The notes beneath the pieces are model-generated. The model saw only the letters and a list, made by a program, of their open reading frames with translations. It was not told the origin of the DNA and searched no databases. From Vibrio sp. HB236076 (GTDB lineage: Bacteria; Pseudomonadota; Gammaproteobacteria; Enterobacterales; Vibrionaceae): a stretch of DNA of 64,000 bases. The number at the start of each line of letters is the position of its first letter. Position 1 is the stretch's first letter. The position numbers and the translations under genes are program-made. Below, piece by piece: positions 40,655 through 51,539 of this stretch. The stretch lies in NCBI RefSeq assembly GCF_040957575.1, contig NZ_CP162601.1:248001-312000 (forward strand), written 5' to 3'.

Positions 40655-41674
<1,020 letters not shown>

Positions 41675-41953
41675 TTACTAGAATTGAAATTATGGGGTCA
41701 TATCAAGGTTTCGATAACATTACATTTAGTTTAAATTGAATAACTTTTTACGCGTACTGAACTAATTGCGCGACTTCACAAATCATTGAATCTATTTGCA
41801 ATAAATTTTCATCGCTATACAGTGTGGATGACATGGGCAAAAAAGCGATAATAGACACTGTTTCGCATAGGCAAGGGCACTCAATCCTTTGTGGTATGTC
41901 TCACCTGACACTTGAGTTTTCGACCTGAGTAAAGCAACGAAAAAAGGAACATT

Positions 41954-43351
41954 ATGCACATTCATATTCTCGGTATTTGCGGTACCTTTATGGGCGGTAT
42001 TGCTGTGTTAGCTCGCGAACTCGGTCATAAAGTTACCGGATCTGATGCCAATGTTTATCCGCCGATGAGCACGATGCTTGAATCCCAAGGCATTGAAATA
42101 ATTCAGGGATTTGATGATTCACAACTCAAACCACATCCCGACCTTGTCATCATTGGCAATGCCATGAGCCGTGGGAACCCGTGTGTTGAATACGTACTTA
42201 ACCACAACCTGCGTTATACCTCTGGGCCGCAATGGCTACAAGAGGGATTATTGTTCGATCGCTGGGTCTTAGCTGTGGCCGGTACCCATGGAAAAACCAC
42301 CACATCCAGCATGCTTACTTGGATTTTAGAACACAATGGTTACCAACCTGGCTTTTTGGTCGGCGGCGTGTTAGGTAACTTCGGTATTTCGGCGCGTTTG
42401 GGGAATAGTCCGTTTTTTGTCGTTGAAGCGGACGAATATGACAGTGCTTTTTTCGATAAGCGTTCTAAGTTTGTTCACTATCGTCCTCGCAGTGTGATTT
42501 TAAACAACCTTGAGTTCGATCATGCCGACATCTTCGAGGATTTAGCGGCGATTCAGAAGCAATTTCATCATTTAGTCAGAACGGTCCCAGGTCAGGGAAA
42601 AGTGTTTTTGCCCGCCGATGAGCCGGCGTTAAAGCAAGTTTTAGATCGCGGTTGCTGGAGTGAGTGTGAATATCTGCACGCCGACAACGGTTGGTCAGCG
42701 CGAAAGTTGTCGCCGGATGGCAGTCATTTTGAGGTGTATTTCCAACAACAGAACGTCGGCGAGGTAAAATGGTCATTAATTGGCGATCACAACGTCAACA
42801 ATGCCTTGATGGCGATTGCGGCGGCTCGCCATGTCGGTGTCGTCGCTGAGCACAGTTGTGAAGCTTTAGGGCTGTTTGTCAATACCCAACGACGTATGGA
42901 GCTCAAAGGCGAGGTCGAAGGAGTGAAGGTCTATGACGATTTCGCTCACCACCCAACCGCGATTGATCTCACCATTGCCGGTTTGCGTAACCATATACAG
43001 CCTATCTTAAAGCAGGGCGAACCGTCGCGCCTGGTGGCGGTACTTGAAGCGCGCTCAGCAACCATGAAGCAAGGCGTACATAAAGACAGCTTAGCGCAAT
43101 CATTGGCCAGTGCTGATGTGATTTATCTGTATCAAGATCCGGATCTGCCTTGGTCGCTCGAGGAAGTGGCCGCTCAATGTAAGCAGCCTGTTCACGTGCT
43201 CAATAACATAGAACAATTGAGCCAGCAACTGGTGTCGGACAGTCTGGAGGGGGATCATCTTTTGATCATGAGTAACGGCGGTTTTGGTGGTTTACATCAA
43301 AAAGTGATCGACGGTTTACGCCGCCAAGCTTTACGCGCTGCGGTGCGTTAG
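41954..43351 (+). CDS. mpl: UDP-MurNAc:tripeptide ligase Mpl
   Basis: A 465-residue Mur-ligase family enzyme that joins recycled L-Ala-D-Glu-mDAP to UDP-MurNAc. An N-terminal Rossmann-like part (MHIHILGICGTFMGG), ATP loop GTHGKTT (110-116), NNLEFDHADIFE, and DDFAHHPTAI of the C-terminal domain are all present. AAAAGGA precedes ATG 41954. Upstream, 41666-41953, is the fbp/mpl divergent gap. Confidence 0.95.
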   Translation: MHIHILGICGTFMGGIAVLARELGHKVTGSDANVYPPMSTMLESQGIEIIQGFDDSQLKPHPDLVIIGNAMSRGNPCVEYVLNHNLRYTSGPQWLQEGLLFDRWVLAVAGTHGKTTTSSMLTWILEHNGYQPGFLVGGVLGNFGISARLGNSPFFVVEADEYDSAFFDKRSKFVHYRPRSVILNNLEFDHADIFEDLAAIQKQFHHLVRTVPGQGKVFLPADEPALKQVLDRGCWSECEYLHADNGWSARKLSPDGSHFEVYFQQQNVGEVKWSLIGDHNVNNALMAIAAARHVGVVAEHSCEALGLFVNTQRRMELKGEVEGVKVYDDFAHHPTAIDLTIAGLRNHIQPILKQGEPSRLVAVLEARSATMKQGVHKDSLAQSLASADVIYLYQDPDLPWSLEEVAAQCKQPVHVLNNIEQLSQQLVSDSLEGDHLLIMSNGGFGGLHQKVIDGLRRQALRAAVR

Positions 43352-43402
43352 GCCCGTCTTTTACAACGACAAAAACAACAGTCAGTGAAGTGGAAAAATA
43401 CA

Positions 43403-44062
43403 ATGCCAACAGCCGTTCAACCTAGCTATCAACGTACACAAAAAGCCATTACTCTCGCCTGGACGGGGGCATCGGGTGCGCCTTATGGTCTGCGCCTTTT
43501 GGAGTGTTTGTTAGCGGCAGATTATCAAGTGTATTTGCTGATCTCATCTGCGGCTCGTGTGGTACTTGCCACCGAGGAAGGGCTCCAATTACCGAGCGGG
43601 CCTCAGGCGGCACACGCGTTCTTAGTCGAGCGCTTTCAATGTGATGCCGAGCAGTTAATCGTCTGTGGTAAAGAAGATTGGTTTTCACCGGTTGCCTCGG
43701 GTTCGGCGGCGCCAAAGCAAATGGTGGTTTGCCCATGCTCCGCTGGTAGTGTGGCGGCGATTGCCCATGGTATGTCTGACAATTTGATTGAGCGTGCTGC
43801 GGATGTGGTACTCAAAGAGCGCGGTCAGTTAATGTTGGTGGTGCGAGAAACGCCATTCTCGACGCTGCACCTTGAAAATATGCACAAACTTTCCGCCATG
43901 GGGGTGACCATCATGCCCGCAGCCCCTGGCTTTTATCATCAACCACAAAGCATTGAAGACCTGGTCGACTTCATGGTAGCTCGAGTGTTGGATCACCTTG
44001 GCATCGATCAAGGGCTAGTTCCGCGCTGGGGCTATAATCCTCGACAACGACCGCATACCTAA
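43403..44062 (+). CDS. ubiX: Flavin prenyltransferase UbiX
   Basis: A 219-residue enzyme that prenylates FMN to make the cofactor of the UbiD decarboxylase in ubiquinone synthesis. Flavin-binding TGASGAPYG (about 21-29), [14 protein letters not shown] and the [13 protein letters not shown] block are intact. Start ATG 43403 is chosen because it gives near-family length; an in-frame GTG at 43385 would add six residues. Neither has a strong SD. Confidence 0.92.
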   Translation: MPTAVQPSYQRTQKAITLAWTGASGAPYGLRLLECLLAADYQVYLLISSAARVVLATEEGLQLPSGPQAAHAFLVERFQCDAEQLIVCGKEDWFSPVASGSAAPKQMVVCPCSAGSVAAIAHGMSDNLIERAADVVLKERGQLMLVVRETPFSTLHLENMHKLSAMGVTIMPAAPGFYHQPQSIEDLVDFMVARVLDHLGIDQGLVPRWGYNPRQRPHT

Positions 44063-44182
44063 GGGTGAATCGACTCCGGGGCTCATCGCGTTTATCAGCG
44101 GGCTTAACGTGGCTCGAATCACTAAAATTTGTTGTGACAGTAGCCAATTGTTTTTTGGCTCAGTACAATGTCTCAAACTCAA

Positions 44183-44294
44183 CGGGGAGCCTAACTGTCT
44201 GACAGTGGCTGAGATCGGTTAAGCCGGGACCCGCATCGTCATCGCGAGTGATGATACCACCTGAACCAGATAATGCTGGCGTAGGAATTGAGAT
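44183..44294 (+). promoter_or_regulatory. TPP riboswitch (THI element)
   Basis: The conserved blocks appear in order: GGGGAGC at 44184, GGCTGAGA at 44207-44214, GACCC, then ACCTGAACCAGATAATGCTGGC and GTAGGAA near 44283. This is the thiamine pyrophosphate aptamer. It precedes thiB by about 57 bases and should switch the transporter off when thiamine pyrophosphate is plentiful. Confidence 0.96.
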
Positions 44295-44351
44295 GAGAAC
44301 CCCCTCTCCCCCTCAAGTCTCCTGTGCCGCTCAAACACGGAGAGCGAGCAA

Positions 44352-45359
44352 GTGATAGCACCGATTAAATCTTCCTTTACCACCACGATGGTGGCGATAA
44401 GCGCTTTAGTAAGTAGTCACGCTTGGGCTGAGAAGCCAGTGCTTCAAGTCTATACCTACGACTCTTTTGCCTCAGATTGGGGCCCAGGGCCGAAAGTGAA
44501 AACGGGTTTTGAACAACAGTGTGGCTGTGAAGTGCAATTTGTCAGCTTAGACGACGGCGTATCCATTCTCAATCGCTTGCGTTTAGAGGGAAAAAACAGC
44601 CAAGCCGATATCGCGCTTGGTTTGGATAACAACTTGATCAATGAAGCTCAAAAAACCGGCTTATTTGCCGACTACCAATTGGACTCGGCGAAACTGACGC
44701 TGCCGAATGGTTGGCAAAACACCACGTTCTTACCCTATGACTATGGCTACTTTTCCTTCGTATACAACAAGGAAAAACTGAGTAACCCCCCGAGCTCTTT
44801 TGCACAATTGGTCGAGCGCCAAGACCTGCGTATTATTTATCAAGATCCGCGCACTTCAACGCCAGGGCAAGGCTTGATGCTGTGGGTGAAAGCGTTATAC
44901 GGCGATAAGGCTTCATCGGTGTGGAAGGCGTTGGCCAAGCAGACCGTAACGGTCACCAAGGGCTGGTCAGAAGCTTATTCATTATTCCTAAAAGGGGAGT
45001 CCGATATGGTTTTGTCGTACACGACTTCCCCGGCTTATCACTTAATTGCTGAAGGCGATGATCAGTACGCGGCGACGTCCTTTAGCGAAGGGGAATACGT
45101 GCAGGTTGAAGTCGCCGCCGCGTTGAAGAACGCTCCTCATCCTGAGTTGGCTCAAGCCTTTTTAAACTACTTAGTGAGCGATGACGTGCAGAGTATTATT
45201 CCTACCACCAACTGGATGTATCCCGTCACGGACGTTGCGTTACCGGAAGGTTATCGCGGTCTTGCTAAGCCGACCAAAGTCTTGAGTTTACCGGCAGAAG
45301 AGGTGGCGACTCATCGTCGAGATTGGATTCGCGAGTGGCAACAAGCCTTGACCCACTAA
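44352..45359 (+). CDS. thiB: Thiamine-binding periplasmic protein ThiB
   Basis: A 335-residue substrate-binding protein with a signal peptide ending SSHAWA (about 1-26), then LQVYTYDSFASDWGPGPKVK typical of ThiB. It feeds thiamine or its phosphates to ThiPQ. The start is GTG 44352 with a weak GAGCGAG element. The TPP riboswitch upstream confirms the substrate class. Confidence 0.95.
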   Translation: MIAPIKSSFTTTMVAISALVSSHAWAEKPVLQVYTYDSFASDWGPGPKVKTGFEQQCGCEVQFVSLDDGVSILNRLRLEGKNSQADIALGLDNNLINEAQKTGLFADYQLDSAKLTLPNGWQNTTFLPYDYGYFSFVYNKEKLSNPPSSFAQLVERQDLRIIYQDPRTSTPGQGLMLWVKALYGDKASSVWKALAKQTVTVTKGWSEAYSLFLKGESDMVLSYTTSPAYHLIAEGDDQYAATSFSEGEYVQVEVAAALKNAPHPELAQAFLNYLVSDDVQSIIPTTNWMYPVTDVALPEGYRGLAKPTKVLSLPAEEVATHRRDWIREWQQALTH

Positions 45360-45404
45360 GAGAACGATGATTTTGTTTGTTGTTATGTTAGAGGTACTCG
45401 GGTT

Positions 45405-47105
45405 ATGAACACTCGCGTGCCAAAAATGGGGCTGGTGATTGCCAGCCTCATTGTTGTTTTAGTGGTCAGTGCATTAAGCGCCTTACTGATGCAAAGTGCT
45501 CATTTACCTATTGAACAGCTGTGGCAAGACCCATACCTTCGTCATGTAACTTGGTTTAGTTTTTTGCAAGCCAGTTTGTCGACTGTTTTGAGTGTGGGCT
45601 TGGCGATCCCCGTGGCTCATGCTTTATCGCGTAGCCAATTTCGCGGCCGTCATGTCGTCCTGAAGATTTTCTCATCGACCTTGGTGCTACCGGTTCTCGT
45701 TGGGGTGTTTGGCCTGTTGACTATTTACGGCAATCGCGGCTATTTGGCGTCATTGCTGACAACCTTGGGTGTGGAACATTCCTTTTCTATTTACGGTCTC
45801 GGCGGCATTCTACTCGCGCATGTTTTTTTTAATTTGCCTTACGCCGCGCGTTTACTGCTGCAGAGCTTAGAGAGCATTCCGTACGAACAGCACTTATTGG
45901 CGGCGCACTTAGGTATGAACAGTGTTGAGAAATTTCGCACGGTAGAATGGCCTTGGTTACGCCAGCAAGTGCCTGCGATTGCCGGGTTGGTGTTTATGCT
46001 GTGTTTCACCAGTTTTGCGACTGTCATGGCATTAGGGGGCGGCCCAAAGTCCACAACGATTGAATTGGCTATTTATCAGGCGATTAAGTTTGATTTTGAT
46101 TTGGCAACGGGGGCGATATTGGCCATTTGGCAAATGCTCTTGTGTGGCACTATGGCGATCGTATTGCAAAAAGGACAAAATGCGCTGCCATCGAATCAAG
46201 GCGCGACACCGGTAGAGCCAGTGACACAATTTCAATCCTCGCGAGCACAGCATTGGAATCGCGTTTGGATTGCTGTTGCGATTGCTTTTGTTATTCCGCC
46301 TTTGCTCAGTGTTATTCACAGTGGCCTTAATTCACAGTGGTTTGATGTGGTTAGTGATAGCCGTTACTGGCAGGCGATGTTGAACTCGTTTAAAGTGGCC
46401 AGCTTGGCCAGTGTATTGGCGGTGTGCGGCGCGGTCTTTACTCAGGCCACCAGTCGTTATTGGCGCTTGCGTGATCATCGCAAAGCCGCGGATCACTTAG
46501 ATCTCATTGCGACCATTATTTTAGTAACCCCGGGTTTGGTATTGAGTACCGGGCTGTTTTTGTTGTTGCGCTACTGGGCCAACGCTTTTGATTATGCCTT
46601 TGAAGTTGTGGTGCTGATCAATGGGTTAATGGCCTTGCCGTACACGGTGAAAAGCCTAGCGCAACCGATGTTTAAGTTAGAGCAAGACTATCAATATCTG
46701 TGTCAAACCTTAGGATTAACGGGGTGGCAGCGTTGGTGTGTCGTGGAGTGGCGAGCGTTACGTGCCCCATTAGCCCACGCTTTGGCGATCAGTTTTATGT
46801 TTTCACTGGGGGATTTAAGCGTGGTCGCCCTTTTTGGCAGTGCTGATTTTGCCACTTTGCCTTTCTACCTTTATCAATTGTTGGGCAGTTATCAAACCTC
46901 GGCGGCGGCAGTCGTGGCTTTGACTTTATTAGTGTTGAGTTTGCTGTGCTTTACCTTGAGTGAGCAGCTGTTAAAAAAGCGCACTGTTCAAGCACCACGG
47001 TCAACGAAAAAAGCGCGTTTCACGAACGGTAAGACCGCAAAGCGAAACGAGACAACCGTGTTACATTCTAAAACCAAGTCAAGAGGTAAGGACCAGCTAC
47101 AATGA
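45405..47105 (+). CDS. thiP: Thiamine ABC transporter permease ThiP
   Basis: A 566-residue inner-membrane permease with two fused transport domains, each carrying an EAA-like loop (LAAHLGMNSVEKFRTVEWPWLRQ-type region near 170 and a second near 440). It is about 30 residues longer than the enteric protein because of a Lys/Arg/Thr-rich cytosolic tail (about 522-566). ATG 45405 lies 45 bases after thiB. Its stop overlaps thiQ by four bases. Confidence 0.93.
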   Translation: MNTRVPKMGLVIASLIVVLVVSALSALLMQSAHLPIEQLWQDPYLRHVTWFSFLQASLSTVLSVGLAIPVAHALSRSQFRGRHVVLKIFSSTLVLPVLVGVFGLLTIYGNRGYLASLLTTLGVEHSFSIYGLGGILLAHVFFNLPYAARLLLQSLESIPYEQHLLAAHLGMNSVEKFRTVEWPWLRQQVPAIAGLVFMLCFTSFATVMALGGGPKSTTIELAIYQAIKFDFDLATGAILAIWQMLLCGTMAIVLQKGQNALPSNQGATPVEPVTQFQSSRAQHWNRVWIAVAIAFVIPPLLSVIHSGLNSQWFDVVSDSRYWQAMLNSFKVASLASVLAVCGAVFTQATSRYWRLRDHRKAADHLDLIATIILVTPGLVLSTGLFLLLRYWANAFDYAFEVVVLINGLMALPYTVKSLAQPMFKLEQDYQYLCQTLGLTGWQRWCVVEWRALRAPLAHALAISFMFSLGDLSVVALFGSADFATLPFYLYQLLGSYQTSAAAVVALTLLVLSLLCFTLSEQLLKKRTVQAPRSTKKARFTNGKTAKRNETTVLHSKTKSRGKDQLQ

Positions 47106-47827
47106 CGCACCAGGAGACCCCGTTATTTTCTTTACAACAAGTGATTTATGACTATCAAAACGAACGCTTTGCTTTTGATCTTAACTTATATCAAGGACAA
47201 ATACTCGCCTTGATGGGGCCAAGTGGTGCCGGTAAATCGACCTTGTTGGCGCTTGCGGCAGGCTTTATCTCACCGCTCTCTGGCCAGGTGCGTATCGACG
47301 GGCAAGACATGACAAGGTGCTTACCTCATCAGCGCCCTTTGGCATTTTTGTTTCAAGAGCATAACCTCTTTCACCATTTAAGCGTGGCCGACAATATTGC
47401 TTTGGGGATTCACCCAGGCCTAAAACTGTCGGTGAGTGAGAAACAGGCCGTACACGAGGCGGCAAAGCAGGTTGGATTGGGTGAGCGCTTAACTCGTTTG
47501 CCTGAACAGCTCTCCGGCGGACAGAAACAACGGGTGGCTCTGGCGCGTTGTTTTGTGCAAAACAAAAAGATTTGGCTACTCGATGAGCCATTTTCAGCCC
47601 TAGATCCTCAGTTGCGTATTGAAATGTTAGAGCTGGTGTCGAGGTTAGCCAAAGAGCGAGGAGTCAGTGTTGTGATGGTCACTCATCACTTAACCGATGC
47701 CCGTGCCATTGCCTCTCACGTGGCTTATATGTCACAGGGTCAAGTCAAGGTTATCGAGCCGGTAGAGCATTTTAATCAGCAGCACTCAGATGAGGCCATT
47801 CGACGCTTTGTGCAAGCGGGTGAGTAA
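47102..47827 (+). CDS. thiQ: Thiamine ABC transporter ATPase ThiQ
   Basis: A 241-residue ATPase: Walker A GPSGAGKST (39-47), LFQEHNLFHHL Q-loop, LSGGQKQR signature, Walker B IWLLDEPFSALD, and the switch His in VMVTHHL. The ATGA overlap with thiP implies coupled translation. It completes the thiBPQ operon. Confidence 0.94.
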   Translation: MTHQETPLFSLQQVIYDYQNERFAFDLNLYQGQILALMGPSGAGKSTLLALAAGFISPLSGQVRIDGQDMTRCLPHQRPLAFLFQEHNLFHHLSVADNIALGIHPGLKLSVSEKQAVHEAAKQVGLGERLTRLPEQLSGGQKQRVALARCFVQNKKIWLLDEPFSALDPQLRIEMLELVSRLAKERGVSVVMVTHHLTDARAIASHVAYMSQGQVKVIEPVEHFNQQHSDEAIRRFVQAGE

Positions 47828-47926
47828 AGTTGCGGTGAGCGCTCAGGGCTGGAAAACGGAACTCATTCACCAGCTCGTATCAGTCATCCATTTGTATAAG
47901 TAAGCAAGATAAGTAACCACGATAAG

Positions 47927-47958
47927 TAACCAAGGCGCAAGACGCGCCTGGTTGTTTA
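47927..47958 (+). terminator. Probable terminator after thiBPQ
   Basis: AACC-AAGGCGC / GCGCCT-GGTT stem with a one-base bulge and a five-base loop, followed by GTTTACT. It lies between thiQ and the convergent darP gene and might serve both, but the T run is short. Confidence 0.55.
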
Positions 47959-48489
47959 CTCTTGTTCACTGGCCTCTTGCAGTGCTTTTAACATTTGAAA
48001 TATTTCCCGATACGCTTTTGCGGGTTTGCCTGCCGATTGCTCTTTTTTCGCTTGACGAGCAAGCTGGCGCAGGCGCTGACGGTCAGCATCGGGGTACAGT
48101 TCTAACACATCGCTAATGGCTTCATCACCGTCGCTGACCACGCGATCACGCAGTTGCTCAAGTTTGTGTAACACCGCAGTAACCTGAGAGTGCTTGTTGC
48201 GCACTTTGTCGAGTGCTGCCTGAATCGGTTCGGGGTCTTCATGGCGCATCATCTTGCCAATGTATTGTAACTGACGTCGACGAGCTTCGTTTTTAAAGCG
48301 CTGTGCATCGGCAATCGCATCGCGCATGTCATCGCTCAAAGGAAACTTAGCTAAGACACTGGGTTTTAAATCGACCAGTTCTTCACCCAACTTTTGCAAC
48401 TCTTCCATGTCGCGTTTCATTTCGGATTTACTGACCCAAATGATCTCTTCTTCCGGTTCCCAAGGCGCTTTTTGATTTTTGCGTGCCAT
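47956..48489 (-). CDS. darP: Ribosome biogenesis factor DarP (YjgA)
   Basis: A 177-residue highly charged helical protein with [20 protein letters not shown] near the start and [14 protein letters not shown] in the middle, as in E. coli YjgA/DarP. It binds late 50S precursors and helps peptidyl transferase centre maturation. It is divergent from pmbA, the same pairing as in E. coli. Confidence 0.92.
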   Translation of the reverse strand: MARKNQKAPWEPEEEIIWVSKSEMKRDMEELQKLGEELVDLKPSVLAKFPLSDDMRDAIADAQRFKNEARRRQLQYIGKMMRHEDPEPIQAALDKVRNKHSQVTAVLHKLEQLRDRVVSDGDEAISDVLELYPDADRQRLRQLARQAKKEQSAGKPAKAYREIFQMLKALQEASEQE

Positions 48490-48607
48490 TGTTTTTTGCC
48501 TATTCGTTATTGCTTAACATTAAGTGACCTTATTTTAGCAAGAATCTTGGGGAGAAAGCGAAATTCTTGTTATCCTATAGGAAAGACACAGACAGGTTCG
48601 ATTGGTT

Positions 48608-49951
48608 ATGGATATAAAACAGCAAGTTGCAACACAAGGTGCCGAGCTAGAAACAGCCGTCGCCAAAGCTTTAGAGATGGCGGCTCGTCAAGCCGATGCG
48701 GCAGAGGTCGCGATCAGCAAATCCACGGGGCTTTCTGTCTCTACTCGCCAATGCGATGTAGAGAATGTCGAATTTAACAGTGATGGTGCGCTCGGTATCA
48801 CCGTCTATCGCGGACAGCGCAAGGGCAGTGCCTCTACCACAGATTTGAGTGCCGCCGCGATAGAGCGAACCGTTAAAGCGGCTTTGGACATTGCGCAATT
48901 CACCTCAGAAGATCCGTTCGCCGGTCCGGCTCCTAAAGAGCTCATGGTGAAAACGATTCCTGACCTTGATTTGTTTCACCCTGAACCACTTGACCCCGAT
49001 ACCGCAGCCGAACGTGCGATTGCAGCAGAGCGTGCCGCGTTAGAGTACAGCGATCGTATTAAACAGAGCGATGGTGCCAGTCACGATTCCTATTACGGCA
49101 TTAAGGTGTATGGCAATAGTCACGGTTTACTGGCCAGCTATGCCTCTAGTCGTCACAGTACCAGTTGCAGCGTAATTGGTCTGGGTAAAAACGGGGAAAT
49201 GGAGCGCGATTACAGCTACACGCTCGGACGACATATGGATTCATTGTGGACTCCTGAGCAAGTGGGGCAAGAAGCGGCTCGCAATACCGTAGCGCGTTTA
49301 GATCCGCAACGCATTCCCACAGGCCGTTATCCTGTGATGTTTGCCGCTGATATTGCCACTGGGCTGTTTGGTCATCTGGTTATGGGCATTAGTGGCAGTA
49401 ACTTATATCGCCAATCGACGTTTTTGCTCGATCAATTAGGCGAACAAATCTTCCCTAGCTGGTTGCAAATTCACGAGCGACCACACCTTAAGCGTGGCCT
49501 TGCCTCGTCACCTTTTGATAGCGAAGGTGTCGCGACTCAAGATCGCGATATTATCGTCGACGGTAAGCTCAACAGCTATTTGATCACCAGTTACGCCGGG
49601 CGAAAGCTCAACATGACGCCTACCGGACACGCAGGCGGTATTCACAATTGGTTTGTCGGCCACAATGGCAATAACTTTGAGCAAATGCTGAAAACGTTAG
49701 GCACAGGCCTATTGGTCACGGAAGTCATGGGGCAAGGCGTGAATATTGTTACTGGTGATTACTCTCGTGGCGCGGCGGGTTTTTGGGTCGAAAACGGTGA
49801 GATCCAATACCCAGTATCGGAAATCACGATTGCGGGTAACCTCAAAGAGATGTTTTCATCGATTGTGGCTGTGGGCGCAGACGTTGAGACGCGCTCACAA
49901 ATTCAAACCGGTTCTGTCTTAATAGAATCAATGAAGATCGCGGGACAATAA
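48608..49951 (+). CDS. pmbA: Metalloprotease subunit PmbA (TldE)
   Basis: A 447-residue TldE-type subunit of the TldD/TldE metalloprotease, which matures modified peptides such as microcins and degrades unfolded peptides. The conserved region with [19 protein letters not shown] sequence ([11 protein letters not shown]) and the [24 protein letters not shown] block are present; the HExxxH zinc site belongs to partner TldD, which is not in this window. ATG 48608 is preferred to TTG 48602. Confidence 0.93.
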   Translation: MDIKQQVATQGAELETAVAKALEMAARQADAAEVAISKSTGLSVSTRQCDVENVEFNSDGALGITVYRGQRKGSASTTDLSAAAIERTVKAALDIAQFTSEDPFAGPAPKELMVKTIPDLDLFHPEPLDPDTAAERAIAAERAALEYSDRIKQSDGASHDSYYGIKVYGNSHGLLASYASSRHSTSCSVIGLGKNGEMERDYSYTLGRHMDSLWTPEQVGQEAARNTVARLDPQRIPTGRYPVMFAADIATGLFGHLVMGISGSNLYRQSTFLLDQLGEQIFPSWLQIHERPHLKRGLASSPFDSEGVATQDRDIIVDGKLNSYLITSYAGRKLNMTPTGHAGGIHNWFVGHNGNNFEQMLKTLGTGLLVTEVMGQGVNIVTGDYSRGAAGFWVENGEIQYPVSEITIAGNLKEMFSSIVAVGADVETRSQIQTGSVLIESMKIAGQ

Positions 49952-50083
49952 CCCCTCGCCTCTGCAATGCAGTGATGGCGTGCTTGTATTGCAACAAAGC
50001 TATCTCACCGAGGTATCAAGAAAGGTGAAATCTAAGCCATCAAACCCTTGTTTTAATATTCAAGGGTTTGACTGGTCGCAACG

Positions 50084-50971
50084 CTACCTACGAAGGGCGC
50101 TCCATTGACGATAAACGCCAGGTGCTCGATACAGGAGTAGGGCAAACAATATCAAACCACAACCGATTTGATTGGCCATTGATAAATGCTCAGCGTAAAC
50201 CCACACACTCAACGCCAACGTCCAAACTGGCTCTAAGATCATGATAAAAGCGGCACTGGCAGTGGCAACGTGCTTTTGTCCCGTCGTTTGCAGCAAATAA
50301 CGCAAACTGGTGGCAATCAAGGTACTGACCATAAACCAGGCCCAAATTTGTGGACTCAAATGTGGCGGTAGCGTTTCAAATACCCAACTGGCCACACCGG
50401 CTAGTAGGCCCGTCATCATCAATTGAATGGTCGTCAGTAATAATGGCGGGACTACTCGGGCGCAAAAGCTATTGGCGTTAAAATGCAGCGCTAATAAAAT
50501 GGCCGCGCACGCGAACCAAAATTGCCCTGCGGACAATTGCCACGGTTCGTTAGGGACATACGCAAGCAGTAATAACCCCGTGATAGCAAAGGGCAGTGAG
50601 GCCCAAAACCACTTCACTGGCGGCGTTTTAAAAATTAACCAAGCCACGATCGGCACCATCAGCATGGATAAGCTCATGATAAATGCACCTTGCCCTAGAG
50701 CAGTACTGATGGCGATGGCATGAATCCAACACAGTAACGCCGAGCCAAGTAAGAGTCCAACCCCTGCCGAGCGAATGACATCGCCTAGTGAGGTTTGCTG
50801 CCAAGCTTGACGACAAAAGGGCATGAGTAATATTGCCGCGAGAATAAAGCGACTGCTGATAAAGGCAAAGGGGGGCAGTTCTCGAACGGTCTCTTTGGAA
50901 AAAATCCAGCCAAGGGCGGCGATAAGTGAAGTTAAAAGTAATAAATGAATAGAATATTTAGCCGTTTTCAT
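50084..50971 (-). CDS. EamA-type DMT-superfamily transporter
   Basis: A 295-residue membrane protein with about ten hydrophobic segments arranged as two EamA repeats (about 8-130 and 150-285; the LGWIFSKETVRELPPFAFISSRF block is typical). Members export amino acids or other metabolites; the substrate cannot be told. The start at 50971 puts the first membrane segment right at the N-terminus; a GTG 13 codons upstream (50999-51010 region) is an alternative. No SD is strong. Confidence 0.8.
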   Translation of the reverse strand: MKTAKYSIHLLLLTSLIAALGWIFSKETVRELPPFAFISSRFILAAILLMPFCRQAWQQTSLGDVIRSAGVGLLLGSALLCWIHAIAISTALGQGAFIMSLSMLMVPIVAWLIFKTPPVKWFWASLPFAITGLLLLAYVPNEPWQLSAGQFWFACAAILLALHFNANSFCARVVPPLLLTTIQLMMTGLLAGVASWVFETLPPHLSPQIWAWFMVSTLIATSLRYLLQTTGQKHVATASAAFIMILEPVWTLALSVWVYAEHLSMANQIGCGLILFALLLYRAPGVYRQWSALRR

Positions 50972-51010
50972 AACAAATTGTGGTTTGATGGTTGAATAGG
51001 TATGCAGCAC

Positions 51011-51539
51011 GTCGGGCTACAATAGACAGGGGATGTGATACGCAAGTTGGGGTTGACACGATTGGCCACCGATCTGAAGACGAAGGCTTCTTACCGCAAT
51101 CCAGGACTTGGCAAACTCGATCAAAATGGCCTATGACTGTTGCCATTCGATGAGTGTACTTAGGCTTGGAAGCAATGAGAAAAAGGAAACAACGGGTAAG
51201 TGAAGGGCCCCGTCTCCGCATGGCGGTTTTGGCTTGTCGAATCGTGCTAGGTAGGCAAGCGCACAACAGACTTGATAAGGACAATAATGACTGAATCGTA
51301 CTCAGCCCATTATTTTGTTTGACGAATCACCTCGTGGTTGTCGAATTCATCCATAAGATACCAGACGAATACCCTATTGCAAGGGCTCATTACAATCTAA
51401 TGCCACTAGGGATCACATCGTTGGCGACAGCTCGCCGATGGTTACCTTTTTTATTGAGTGTGTTCGTCCTCAAGGAGTGACACTGACGTCCTTATACCAA
51501 GCCAAACGTTCGCCGTTGATGCCTTATCCCAAGTACTGA
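51011..51539. other. Non-coding gap with an orphan terminator-like hairpin
   Basis: About 530 bases with no convincing gene. CATC/GATG plus GGCGA/TCGCC form a hairpin at 51416-51440, followed by TTTTTT at 51447-51452 on the plus strand, though no plus-strand gene lies upstream for 1.4 kb. It could end a small RNA starting within the gap. Confidence 0.45.

Noticed and set aside
50958..51284. 108-residue minus-strand frame upstream of the EamA gene
   Set aside because: It overlaps the EamA start region, lacks an SD, and has random-looking composition.
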